DNA from: Choristocarpus tenellus KU-1152
Lineage: Eukaryota; Phaeophyceae
NCBI GenBank assembly: GCA_964200185.2
Contig: CAXNAD020000123.1
Span: forward strand, 1 to 28,499
Length of the DNA: 28,499 nucleotides
Direction: 5' to 3'
Below the pieces are notes generated by a model, which had not been told where the DNA came from, made no database searches, and worked only from the letters and a program-made list of their open reading frames with translations. The position numbers and the translations under genes were made by a program. Position 1 is the first letter of the stretch. The number at the start of each line of letters is the position of its first letter. Below are positions 9,870 through 20,915 of the stretch, piece after piece.

Positions 9870-12800
9870 AGAGTATGACTGTGAGCACCCACCCACACAT
9901 GTGCAAGCATGTGCCTATTCTGGGCCTTTTGGCTCTTTGATCTTCCAAAAAAGGGTAATCCTGAAGTCATTGAAGAGTTTAGAAATGCAAAGTTTTGAAA
10001 CTGGAAACCCTGATGCTGGGTTGACTGAAGGGGTTAAGGGTGAGTGAGGCGTGTGTGCGCTTAAGAATATTTGAACTTGGACTTTTTGTCTTGACAGTGT
10101 AGCCTAGAATTTGGCCTTGGTTCGGCCCCTCCTGCGTCAATGACCATGCACATTACATGAGGTTAGAGTTCACTGAAGTGGTCTTTGAAAGATGTAGTTG
10201 CGTTCCCAGGCCCAGGCACCAAGGGCTAGTCCATAGGAGAATGGAGATGGCTGTTCGACAACCACGTGTTCGCCTGCATCCCAAGTTTCACAGGATCTGT
10301 TAGGTGTATCGCCTCTGCTTGAATTATGTAATGGGGTCATGCATGTCTCCCTCTCTAAAACTGAGGATATGCGACTGTTGAATCGGTCTGCAAGTTATTG
10401 CTCAGTGTCAACATATCCTAGTAGAGAGGGAGGGTATGGTGCACTTCAAATGTTTTGTGTAGTTCTTTGTGAAGTTGCACAAGATACACTATTTTTGATT
10501 TCTCTAATATATCAAGTAGGAACATGGAACCTGCAATCAATGTTGTAGAAAGGATATTTTTTGCAAGAGTCTCATAATCACCTTTGGGCTTCTCCCTCTT
10601 ACTGTGTGTGCTTTTTTAGTTGTCAAAAGCAGATGATTCTACTTTTTAAAAGTCACTGAAAATGTTCCCCTCCTGCTGAGTCTTAGGTTTAAATGGAGGA
10701 AGGTTGGTTTGTGTACATGCAGGACTTGTGCTCATATATCAAGTTTCTTGACTGCTGAGATTTAGTACAAGTAGTTTCTGAGCGTGACCAGTGGCTAGTC
10801 AGCTTACTGAAAGACCCACTAAAAGACCCTCACAGTGTAGTCTGTTTGAGAATGGTGAGGGACCAATATAACCTGCCTTCATGCTTGGCTTAAGTGGGGA
10901 TAGCAACATTCTGATCTTGATATGTGGCATATTTGATAGTGGATCATCCCTGCCTGTAGCAATCCATTTTTTGTGAACATATACATAGGTGTATGTGAAT
11001 CCTTCATAACTCTTTGGTGTGGAAGCCCATTGACTTTAATGCTGCTTGCTTATGCAGGGCAAAACTGCATTGCTAATCGAAAATCAGTTGAAGACATGCC
11101 TCAATCAAAATTTTTATTTCTATCAGCACATCCTTGTTCTTTCACTGGGTTGGCTCATATCCATCCACTATTGGTTGGGGGGTGGGTCAAAGGGTCTTAA
11201 GTTTCAGTCTCGAGGTGTACCTGAGTTTGACGCATTACTGACCGTGATCAGGATTTATTTAGAATAGCAAAGAAAGAGTCACCTGTGATACCATTGACTG
11301 GGTCGATTTGTTTGTGCAAGTTAGGGAAGATGTTGTCACACCTTGTGTGGTGAAAGCAGTTGCATATTTAGTTGATCTATTTGCATTATTGATCTCAATG
11401 CTGATATGATGCTTCATGGGATGGAATATAAACACCGTTCTACCTACAAGAATGTCATGTTAGCACTATCAGTATCTGATATGAGCAGTCTAAGACCAAG
11501 TGAATGAATCAAATCATGTTGGCACGGTTGATGAAGACCCATTATATTGCATTTTAAAGGAACATGATGTTCAACTGTGCCACAATGACAGAGTGAGTAA
11601 TAATATCTCTTCTCCTTGCACCTCACAAAGCTTGCATATTGGTGTGTAGGAGGTATTTGGATCAGCCAGAGGTACGGCATGACTAAGAAACGTTTGATGT
11701 ATATGGAATTTCTCAGGGTGTTCACTGGACCATGTACATTTGACAAAACCATACTGGGATTTGGACTGGGTGAAGTATTATTTAATGGGACCAGTTCAGG
11801 GCCATCAAAGAGTATAACCAGACAGGACTGCAGACTGACCTACTTTGCTTATGTCATTAGAGGACTGGAAGAAGTAATCACAACTGTAATCGGGATTAGG
11901 TCATGGGCTGATCCAAGGTGAAGTATGTCTTAAACCAGGCCTGGACTGAGTCCTTCAAGATTGTAACTGGACCAAACTGTGGGCTCACTTATCAATACCA
12001 ATATTGTTGTTGGTTAAGAGATAATACTTGTTCTTCAACTAGCCTTATATTCTACTTTTTGTAGTCAGAGCCTAGGACTGTTCAATTTTCGATTTTCATC
12101 GCACTTGGACTGGGGTGGTGCAGTCAAATGTGGTGTGCCATTTTGCCTAGGCACAAATGAAATTCTTGATTTTGTGCCATAAGGCATGTTTTGGTAAGAT
12201 TAAACAGCTATGTCCTGAAATGCATCGACACACCATGCCAAGGTTGGTTAGGATCTGATTTGTGGTGACAGACAGCTTGACAGGGTCCTTTGTCAAGTAT
12301 CTCCAACACACTTTGTTCATTCCTTATACAGCAAAAAGCTGCTTTCTCATTCCTCCTGTCACACCACGACCACCACACTTCATTGTGCATAGATATTGGT
12401 CTGCACACTACCTCCGTAATATTTGTTGCAACATATATTCAGTGTCCAACATTGAGATAAACACCACTGTAGCAACAGGGCATTATCTCGATTTTTTAAC
12501 AAAATCAGAGGCTGGGAACATATCCAGTACAATCCATTTGCCATCACTCCACTTATAACATGTTCTCCCCGAGTGTTCACCTCAACCTTTACAGTTCCCT
12601 TGGACTCATACCTGGACTCCTCTCTCACTTTATCTTTATCTTGTTGCTGTAGGGTGTTGGGAAAGCGATGTAGCCAGGATTCAACCCCATAACCTTTAGT
12701 TACGAGACTTAGGTTTCTCAGTAAAACAGGTGATGTTGCACACAAATCTTGGTCTGGCGCTTTTGTGGTTTAGCAACAGGTACGATAGTACAGGTGCACA

Positions 12801-13438
12801 ATTGGTTGTGCTTGCCATGTGGATTTCTGATTATCGAAACCAGATTTCCTTGAAAAGAAATCTGAGATCTTTAGGTTCGAAATTGCGAAATACACATGGG
12901 AACAGCCTGCACAATCACTGAATTATTCCTATTGCATGTTTGCATCAACTCCATGCTGGAAAGCTTGCCACATGTTACGCAAGCAATAGAAGATAGGTAA
13001 CTAAGCTATTACTTCTATACTATATGAAGACATTTCCCCCACACCATCGTTGTTTGTATGGAGAAGATATTACTCGCAACACTGCGGAACAGGAGTATCT
13101 ACAAATGTAATCATAAATTGAGCCAAATTGCTGTACAGGCTGACAATTTGTTGCAGTCATTGGTTGTAAGGGTGACCTGACAATGCAGACAGATCATATA
13201 TTCTCGGGGGTGAACAACAATGTAAGGACAATAAATCACTGTAGGATGGAGTATTTATGCATGAGCCGGATCTGTGCCACCCGCATTTTCAAAAGCAAAA
13301 ATTATTTCACCTGGGTCGTGGACAATTTGCGCATGTTCTAGGCACTCAAGAAATTCGAAAAAACACTAGCATTTTGTGCCATTGAGGAGGGGGCGGAAGG
13401 AGGTAGAGGGTCCCAGGATCCGAAATGTGTCGCATACA
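9870..13438. other. 3.6-kb convergent intergenic region, no supported gene
   Basis: This lies between the 3' end of sufE-bolA and the 3' end of the minus-strand PPPDE-like gene. Open frames of 60 to 121 codons occur on both strands (for example 11616-11921 +, 12745-12380 -) but none shows a recognisable motif or a consistent splice structure. The motif ggactg and close variants recur irregularly at about 11,720-12,115. The stretch must hold the 3' ends of both flanking transcripts; otherwise I see nothing in it. Confidence 0.45.
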
Positions 13439-14365
13439 TTAACTTTCCAGGTGATTTTGCAGGAACCTATCAACAAAAGTAACACAACTATTTTTCAATA
13501 GGTGTAGATCATCGGGGTATGCAGCTACGAATCGGCGCATATCATCGAGGGTAATATTACTTGATACTACTCCAATGTACTCAATCCTGCTGGGTAGGAA
13601 TCGGAGCTCTCGAATGCGTAGCTCTCCTGGCACACTCCTACCAGAGAGCAGGTTCACTGTAGTCTCAAAAGCCAATGGTTTCAATGGTAGGAAGTCGAAG
13701 AGCGTCAGCCTTCCCGTCACTGCTCTAGATTTATCCCCTCCATACTCAACTCTCTCCCACACTCCCTCTCCTGATGAAGACAAGGCGTAAGTATCTCCCA
13801 AGTTCCCTTTTCGTGCGAGCATTTCATCTGATATCTCCTCTCCCTTGAACTCGCAATCTACCTCCTTCCCTATCTCCTCCACCACCACCGCCACATGTAG
13901 CGGCAACTGCGAAGGTCCCCCCTCCAGAGGATAATAGGCCTTCCACAAATTGTACTTCGGTTGGGTCCTGCTCCTGTCTCCTTCTTGCTCCTTGATCCGC
14001 ATAAGGTTGAGACCATTCCTCGATTTGGGAGCATGAGATTCCAGAGGGCCCCAACAGGATCTCGAGGACCAAAATGACCTCCGTGACCATATTGGGTTGT
14101 TCCTTTCCCCCCTCGTGCCCAAAGATATGCTCCCTTCAGGGTCTAAACAGAACGTCTGAGAGTGATTACTCACATCTGGAACATTGTGTACGGAAGGGCC
14201 AAGGAAGGCCAGGGCTATGCAGAAAGGTTGGGTACTCTGGCCAAGAAATAGAACGGGTTGGGGGTCAGAGAGTGAAGGAAAAGGCCACAGTTTCTCGCAT
14301 ATCTATCGTCAGAGTAGTCGCAATTGATGCAGGTAGTAGGAAAAACCTCTTACCGAAACCATCAT
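13439..14365 (-). CDS. divergent PPPDE/DeSI-like thiol hydrolase, possibly with a signal peptide
   Basis: The C-terminal part of the long open frame fits the PPPDE (DeSI deSUMOylase/deubiquitinase-like) fold. A strand with the candidate catalytic His (QLPLHVAVVV) is followed by the glycine/acid region. Then comes IEYIGVVSSNITLDDMRRF, matching the 'lG.T..s..e....l' segment, and DLHLLKNSCVTFVDRFL, matching the 'YdLl.hNCNtFs..v..fL' block that holds the catalytic Cys. The block is unusual: N-C-N is replaced by S-C-V. Start choice: an ATG at 14002 gives 187 aa. A better 5' end joins a 12-base exon (14365-14354, ATGATGGTTTCG) through a clean 117-bp GT-AG intron (donor gtaaga, acceptor tttcttggccag) to 14236-13439, in frame, giving 269 aa with His118 and Cys255. 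That N-terminus has a short hydrophobic run (PFCIALAFLG), which suggests secretion. The segment between the leader and the domain is low in recognisable features. Divergent from the SGNH hydrolase gene. The family call rests on motif order by eye. Confidence 0.6.
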
Positions 14366-14586
14366 GAGAACGATCCTGACCAGAGAAAAAGGAGTGACTG
14401 AGTGGCAGGTGGTTCTTGCAAGGCACAACACTTGAGGATTTTTTCGTTTTTCCCTCCTCAACTATCACGTAAGAATGGTTGATGGTAATATAGTTGGTGG
14501 AATGTGTTGCGCACGACCTCGCGTGTCAGAATGTTGAGAAGGTACCAAAGATCGCAGACTATATTACGTAAAGAGAGACACTGAAC
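14366..14586. promoter_or_regulatory. putative bidirectional promoter between PPPDE-like and SGNH hydrolase genes
   Basis: About 221 bp separate the two divergent start codons, so both promoters and both 5' UTRs must fit here unless upstream exons exist. A T-rich stretch (about 14437-14455) and the sequence ctatattacgtaaag just before the SGNH start are visible. No canonical TATA box was placed with confidence. Confidence 0.4.
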
Positions 14587-17500
14587 ATGGACTGGAAAGT
14601 AGCCTTAGTCGGTGATAGTGTCTTGGATAACCACTACTGGCTAGACAATCCTGCAGATGATGTGCAGGCGCAATTACAGCGAACGCTCTCGGGGATGAAC
14701 CAGAATATCTCTGGTACTGGGGTTCAAACATGGAACTTTGCAGTTGATGAGAGTACAGTCTCATGTGTCCTTCATGGGAAACGCCCAGCTCGCCATTACA
14801 AAAATTCCCGGATTCGTTTTGGGATGGAGCCTTACCCAGTAGATGCTGACGGTGTCCAACGGCCTTTAAAACTTTTGCGCAGTGCCAAGCCCTCACACGT
14901 GGTGAGAAATATTTCGTTACTACTGTAGACTTACGTGCCCTGTGTTGTTTCAACAGAGGGACCATTTAGCTGTGAGTGTGCACATCCTGTCAGGGATAAT
15001 AAGCAAACATTGGGAGGCAGACTGCAGGTATGAATGGGCGTACGATCCATGAATTCAGAGAAATGTCACGTCAACACCCAGTCAGCGTACTTCATGCCTC
15101 TTGTGTCACAGGAGCATTGATATCGTTTGCATTCCGCGTTTCCATCATTCTGTGACCTTGTTAGACATTGCATTGGTGCCAAGTATGGGATTTTGAATTT
15201 TTAGGGGTACCTTTGATGCAAAGAACCCTGACATTTTTTCTTATTACCACTGTTTTTCTTGTACTCGGTTGCCTCATTGGTCGTATCGTGCAGGTGCTGA
15301 GCATTGGCGGCAACGACGCTCGTGTTAGATTCCTTCAATCACGCGACCCACGCAAGATCGCCAATTTGATGGTATCCGACGGCATCATCTCTAACCTTCA
15401 CCGACTCATCGAGATAATCCAAACCGAAGTCACACCGAACATCATCCTTGTGTATGTGTGAGTATGCGTAGAGACGAAGTTCACTGTTAAGAATGGTTTC
15501 GAAAGGGTGGATATCAATGTTTCTTCTACCCTCCTCCTCTTCAGGGTTCAAATTTGGTGTTTGAAATAGCATGCGGGTGACCAATCCCCATCGCTGTGAC
15601 CTAACCACAGGTACAATAACCCTATGCTTTCAAAGGTTGTTGACAAGTCGCTTAGTAGGGACCTTGTGCACTGCGTTGTAGATCCCCACAACTGACCAAA
15701 GCACATCAACACATTGATGCACATCAAGGCACACATTCACAACCACTAATGGCATGCATGCTTTGTGAGAGTTAGAAAGGGTGTGACAGAAAGAGGATCG
15801 CCTTGCCTAACATGTTAGATGACGGAAGATATCGTTACGTTGGATGGATTGTGGTCGTCAGTTGCTTCTTGTGATGCCCAATGTGGACAGGCGTCTTTTT
15901 TCTGTGAGTAATGGTGGATGGAGACCAACTGATACCTATTATGTGGTCCTATTTTGAGATTTCTAAACAATTGACATATCACTGAAACACCATACACACA
16001 AAAACGAGGAAAACCTCTGTACTGATATAATATTGAAGTACAGCACATCGGCACACTTCCTTTTCCTCACCTATAATGTATAGTTGGTGGTCTAAGGTAG
16101 ATGTAAACAGCTCATTGATGATCTTTTCCCCTCGGTCCTTCTTTCTGCTCTACTCAGCCCTGTCTCTTGTCTGCCACGCCCCTTTTTTGTGCAATACCTA
16201 GGTATATGCCGCAATACAAGGCATGCCCGATCCTCAGTCTTCTTCCCCCTGCCAGCATCCTTCATGCCCTCCTAGTGAACTTCTCCAAGTTCTACATAGA
16301 GGTGATCATATGAAGGTTGGGTTGTGCTGTTCTGAGTTCTTCTCTTTGACCGTCTATACACACATATATTGTATTGACCGCCCATCAAATTCGGGTGGTT
16401 GGGCAACCCAAATATAACGATCAAATCAACATTACGTAAGAGTATTGTGCAATACTGCCTCTCTCCGGCATGGCACAGACTAATTTCTTGTTTCTGTGGC
16501 AGAAGTCCAAACACCGTTCACACTGTCAATAGTGTTCCAGGCAGGAAATGAGGAATGGAGGTGTAATGATGGTTGTGCAGAGTGGTGATGAGGGCGTGGT
16601 ATGGTACCTGTTCTATGACAAAATGCAGGATGCAGCACATCCTTTTGACTTGGTATCAACCAGAGTTTACTTCAACTAGGCTAGGTGCTTCATTGAGCTC
16701 CACTTTTTGTTGTGCATTGTTTAGCCACCTTCCAGTAGGATGGAATCTGCCGTGCTGTGGAGGCCTTGTCAAACGTACTTTTACTTTGCCCACCTCAACT
16801 TCTCTCCTGCCTCTCGCTGGGTCTTTGGTATAATCAAGGCTGCCAACAAATACGGCCTTCCCTTGGTGGATCTCTCTCGAACGTTTGATCCTAATGACCG
16901 AAGCCACTATGGATCTACACCAATTGAGCCCTCCAACAAATCTGGGCAGTTCATTGTCGACCTCGTGATTAAGGTGTGCTCCCCTCCACCCCGACCCTTA
17001 GGGTGTATGTAGAGGAATCACAATGTCAAGCGATATCACCTTTCTGACGTATGGGCTCAGTAGACTTGATGTTTTGGTCTTTCTGTGTTGATGCAAGGGT
17101 CCAGTAGTTGGTTAATCATGTGCATGTTGTAATGTTTAAAGCTCCATGGGAGGATGGGCTTAGTGTATGATCAGGGGAAGATTGGTCTTTTTATTTCCCT
17201 CTTGGAGTAACACCTCCCTTCTGTAATGCACTCAGAATAGGAAGGGTGGGGCATGATATATTTGGAGCAAACATTTTTTCCTTACGAAAGTTTGCCATTT
17301 ACACTCTTGGTGTCACATGCACCCTCATTGCAATGCTCTACAACTACTTGGAAGAGGTTGACGTATAACAATACTACATTGCACTAAATACCCTGTTTTG
17401 TTGCATTTTCGTATTTTGAAAAGTACAACTGTAAAGCTGAACACAATTGATTCTAGTGGAGAAATAGAAGCTCAGGACTACTGCAAAGCAGTGGAAGAGC

Positions 17501-17782
17501 ACACTCTTCTGCTACCAAAGGTTAATGATGCCGAATCTCTCATGGTGATAAAGCTTCTAAAAGGTCTCCTTTTCCTCTGTTGCATACCTACCACTGTGTT
17601 GAAAGGTGCTGAAAGAATTTAAATTTGGCCAGGAATCAGGCGCTAAAGTGTATTCTGGCACGGGCGAAAATATTGTTGTGCAGGATGCCAGCCCTGGGTT
17701 ATCTTTTGACTATGAGACTGAACTCAACATGTTCTTGGACCAAATGGCCTCAAAGAAGGGGCATGGGTGCAGCATTGCTTGA
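14587..17782 (+). CDS. SGNH/GDSL-type hydrolase family protein (esterase-like)
   Basis: Exons 14587-14901, 15294-15457, 16202-16301, 16839-16973 and 17606-17782 join without frame conflict to 297 codons including the stop (296 aa). The family blocks are in order. Block I is VALVGDS with nucleophile Ser11. Block III is VLSIGGNDAR with the oxyanion Asn112. Block V is DPNDRSHYGS with Asp213 and His216 in the expected D-x-x-H spacing, so the catalytic set looks complete. The exon 3 to 4 join gives a continuous helix (NFSKFYIE/AANKYGLPLVDLS) and uses the acceptor ataatcaag after a long pyrimidine tract. Exon 5 ends in TGA at 17780-17782. No signal peptide or membrane segment is seen at the N-terminus, so a cytosolic enzyme is likely. 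Members cleave ester bonds of lipids, acyl groups or polysaccharide acetates; the substrate here cannot be told. A small alternative exon at about 17414-17520 cannot be excluded. Confidence 0.88.
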
Positions 17783-19393
17783 TCCATGCCTTGGGTGTTG
17801 TCGGGAATGGTCTCTGGTTCTTGCTTATATTTCGACTCATTTGATTGTGGGTGGTCTGGCACTAGTTGGTGGGCGACTGATCGGTTAATGAATATGTGGA
17901 CACATGTCAAACCTGTTTTTCTGCTGGTTTCACCCTTCTCCCACCAACTCCCTTACTCAACCGACATGCTGCCTGTCCTGTGCTGGCGTGCTTTTGTTCC
18001 TTCCCTTCGAGGGAGGTTCTTTCTGTGTTGCATTGATTGATGTTGCTTACGTTTCACCAGTGGAATCACGATGTTATTCATTTTGCTTGTAGTGGGTATA
18101 CTGAGGATTTCTCTTAGGCTAATTTGATGGTTGGTGCCTTTTTATGCCTCTTGGTTTAATGCTCTGGAGTTTGGTTCTATGTGATGTAATCTTGGGATTG
18201 GACAGCAGGTGCTCCACTCTCAGCAGATGCCACTCAATTAGGTCACCCCATTCTGCATAGGAGAAAATTCCCACTTCCAGGAGAGGTGGAAGCTTCTTAG
18301 CAAATATCAACAATCCTTAGTCACACCTTGATTACATTCTGTCAGTAAAGCCCAGCCTCTGACCCCTCAACTGCCTCGTCCCGAGGTCAGGTGGGCAGAA
18401 ATGCCCACATTGACCTTTGCTTGGCAATCCAATATATCAAATGTTAAACTACATAGTACATGCACCTGAATCCCCATTGGTGACTCCATGCAGATCTGGA
18501 TGGGAGTCCACTGAATTCAGTGTAGTTGTGTATCATGTCAACTTCTAACCAACAGTTAAAAGTTGGGAAACAATGTAAGAATGAAACTACCAGCAGAGTA
18601 CAGTCCACAAGAGTTCTCTACTTCAGCAGGTGTGGAGTATGTGTGTGTGAGGAATCTGTCAAAGAGCACGGTAAGATACGGCCAACTCTGATAACCCCCA
18701 CTAACACATGAACTGGACGGACCGTCTCAACAGCTACTGCATACATTTGATGTGTACACCTTGTGCATAGCCTACACCATGCCTTTGTTCTTGCTTGTAC
18801 CCAACACCTGTATCAATCTACTATAAGCCTATGGCGTGATCATTGACTGCACATGGGGTAGAGGTCAACTTCAAGCAGACGAAGAGTGCTACTTCTACCA
18901 CCAGGTATCCAAACAAAATCGACCAAGTGGTGTAATTTCTATAGCAAGATGTTTTTTGGTCCAATTCCACATTCAGAATCTACCCAACCACCCCCTGAGT
19001 TATTTGCAGCACCTTCACCTCTCACACTGCCATTCACACCTCTGCCTCATCCCTGACTCCAACCCGTGGACAAGGGCAAGCATGCTGCAAATGAACTTGC
19101 CAGATCCCATCAACTTGGGTGCCAGATTAGTGGTGGGGCACCTATTGACCAGTTAATGAGTCTTGCAAAGACACCCCTGACCTTCCAATAAAATATCTAC
19201 TGTGGTACATAAGAAGAGTCTCCCTACCCTCTTCCTGAGACACAGATGTAGGAGACATGACTGCACTGTTATAGGGTACAAAGGCTATCTCAAGCGAAGA
19301 CTGCACTGCCTGATCTTAATCAGCATTTTTGTAACTCCTAGCTGGTTACCCACTCCACCTTACACTCAAGGCGCCATTTACATAAGGGGAGTG
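17783..19393. other. 1.6-kb convergent intergenic region
   Basis: This lies between the stop codons of the SGNH hydrolase (+) and CKS1 (-). Scattered open frames (for example 18836-19156 +) have no recognisable domain. It should contain both 3' UTRs; no polyadenylation signal was assigned with confidence. Otherwise I see nothing. Confidence 0.45.
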
Positions 19394-20915
19394 TCACATC
19401 GCCATTGGGGCAGAGGTCGAGGGAGCAATTTTTTGGGCCAGGTCCTGCTGATAAGCTTCTTTAGCCTCCCGCTCCAGAACAGGGTCGACCTTTCCAGAAA
19501 CAGGGTCGGTCCCTAGTGGCCTCTTGAAGAGGAGGATGTGCGGCTCAGGTCTGAGGAAGCAATAAATGATGGAAAGGGAAAAGGAGGGATCAAATAAAGA
19601 CTCATCAGCCCCGAGCACCACAAGCACATAGAGTTGCATTGTGGCACATACAGGATGATAGAGATAACAAATGTCTTGGTAAACATTAAAGTGAAATGAC
19701 TATAAATTTGAAAGAGTAGCAAAAGAGAAGACACTAGATACCTAGAGTCTAGTCGAATACCACTATTTGATTCCCAAACTAGCATAGAATGATATAGGAG
19801 TGCTGGAGGTCCCAGAAATGAAAGCGTGGTATCAGCATTAAGTTGGGTTGGCTGTAGAGATTCTCACATAGACCTATTTGCAGATTGGTATTGATTAAAA
19901 ATGGTGATGATTCTTGAGCAGAATTATTCAAAACAATAGATGAAGGAAGAGCTGAAGCATGTCTGGTGCAAATCACTATCTGATGATGTCACACTACGAA
20001 CACAAGAGACTAACTTGATTTGATCCACAATGAAGGATCCTTATTTTCCAGAATGGTGGACATTAAATTCAGTGGGTGTAGCTGATGGCTGCCCCATCGG
20101 ATTGTTGAGGTGCATGAAAATAGTGTCCACCAGTTGCTAAATCGAAGTACACCCAAATATTAAGGCATGCTCTGCACGTGGAGGCCGGGGATAGGATTGA
20201 CCCAGAAAAACCACTAGTAAGGAGGCACTTGCCACAGGCACAGTCGAGTCGGTTCAGCATTAACTACAGTACAAATGCTTACCCAGAGGATATCTACATT
20301 ATCTGTTTTGAATTATAAAAGGCCACCAACAAGTCCTCCTGAAGTCACTAGGACAGATTATCTCAAGCTCCAATACCCTGAGATAATCCACATGGGCGCA
20401 CTTGCACATGCCTGTCAAGTTTGACAGCCGTTTTAATCTTTGCCTGGGTATGGAATCAGGAAACGCACTGTGAAGCTATTAAAATTGATGAAAGGAGACG
20501 CACCTGTGGATGGCGTAGTGTACCCAACCTCGGCTTTGCTGCACCCCCAGCCCTCGCCACTCTTGCTCACTCAAGACACGCGACTTGGGGAGCCCTCGTG
20601 CCAACTCCTTAGGCAGTATAACGTGCCTGCACACCATAGATATAAGTTCATCATTGAATGGTTCAGGTTTGGAATATGTAAGGGAGCACAAGTCGACGTT
20701 GCCAAGGACGCGAAAAAATTAGGTTTAAACGATAAGTGGCGGTTTGCAACCCCTAAGAAGGAGGGCAAGAAATAGACTATGCTAAAAAAATTAGAAATTT
20801 TTGGCATCCCCAGTAGTAACTACTAATCTCCCCGCTTTATCTCTTCAGTCTCAACCAACCTGTACTCAAAGCTGTCATCCTGATACTTCTCCGAATACTC
20901 AATCCGGGAAGCCAT
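19394..20915 (-). CDS. CKS1: cyclin-dependent kinase regulatory subunit (CKS1/Suc1 family)
   Basis: Three exons on the minus strand, 20915-20860, 20626-20504 and 19550-19394, join to 111 aa through two phase-2 GT-AG introns (233 and 953 bp). The protein begins [19 protein letters not shown]. It continues with [32 protein letters not shown] and [19 protein letters not shown], which is the full Suc1/CKS core, including the hinge HxPEPH and the phosphate-binding Arg/Ser/Trp residues of the family. CKS proteins bind CDK and dock phosphothreonine sites of substrates to drive multisite phosphorylation in the cell cycle. After the core there is a tail of about 32 residues ([20 protein letters not shown] and on to a Ser/Pro/Ala-rich end), longer than the minimal yeast or human core. 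It is convergent with the SGNH gene and divergent from the PRPF40 gene. The identity is not in doubt; exon borders reproduce the family alignment exactly. Confidence 0.97.

Noticed and set aside
12640-12735. tRNA- or SINE-like B-box (minus strand, gggttgaatcctgg)
   Set aside because: The T-arm stem pairs poorly, one base of the B-box consensus is missing and no acceptor stem or D-arm was found.
12380-12745. 121-codon minus-strand frame
   Set aside because: No domain, and several competing frames of similar quality occur on the other strand.
13575-13790. + strand frame opposite the PPPDE-like gene
   Set aside because: It lies within the minus-strand coding exon and shows no motif.
16740-16838. 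Upstream extension of SGNH exon 4
   Set aside because: The frame is open, but it is a pyrimidine-rich tract before the acceptor at 16838. No upstream acceptor gives the right phase, and joining at 16839 restores a continuous family-like helix.
20440-20775. 111-codon + strand frame at 20440-20775
   Set aside because: It is the antisense shadow of CKS1 exon 2, whose minus-strand product aligns throughout with the CKS core.
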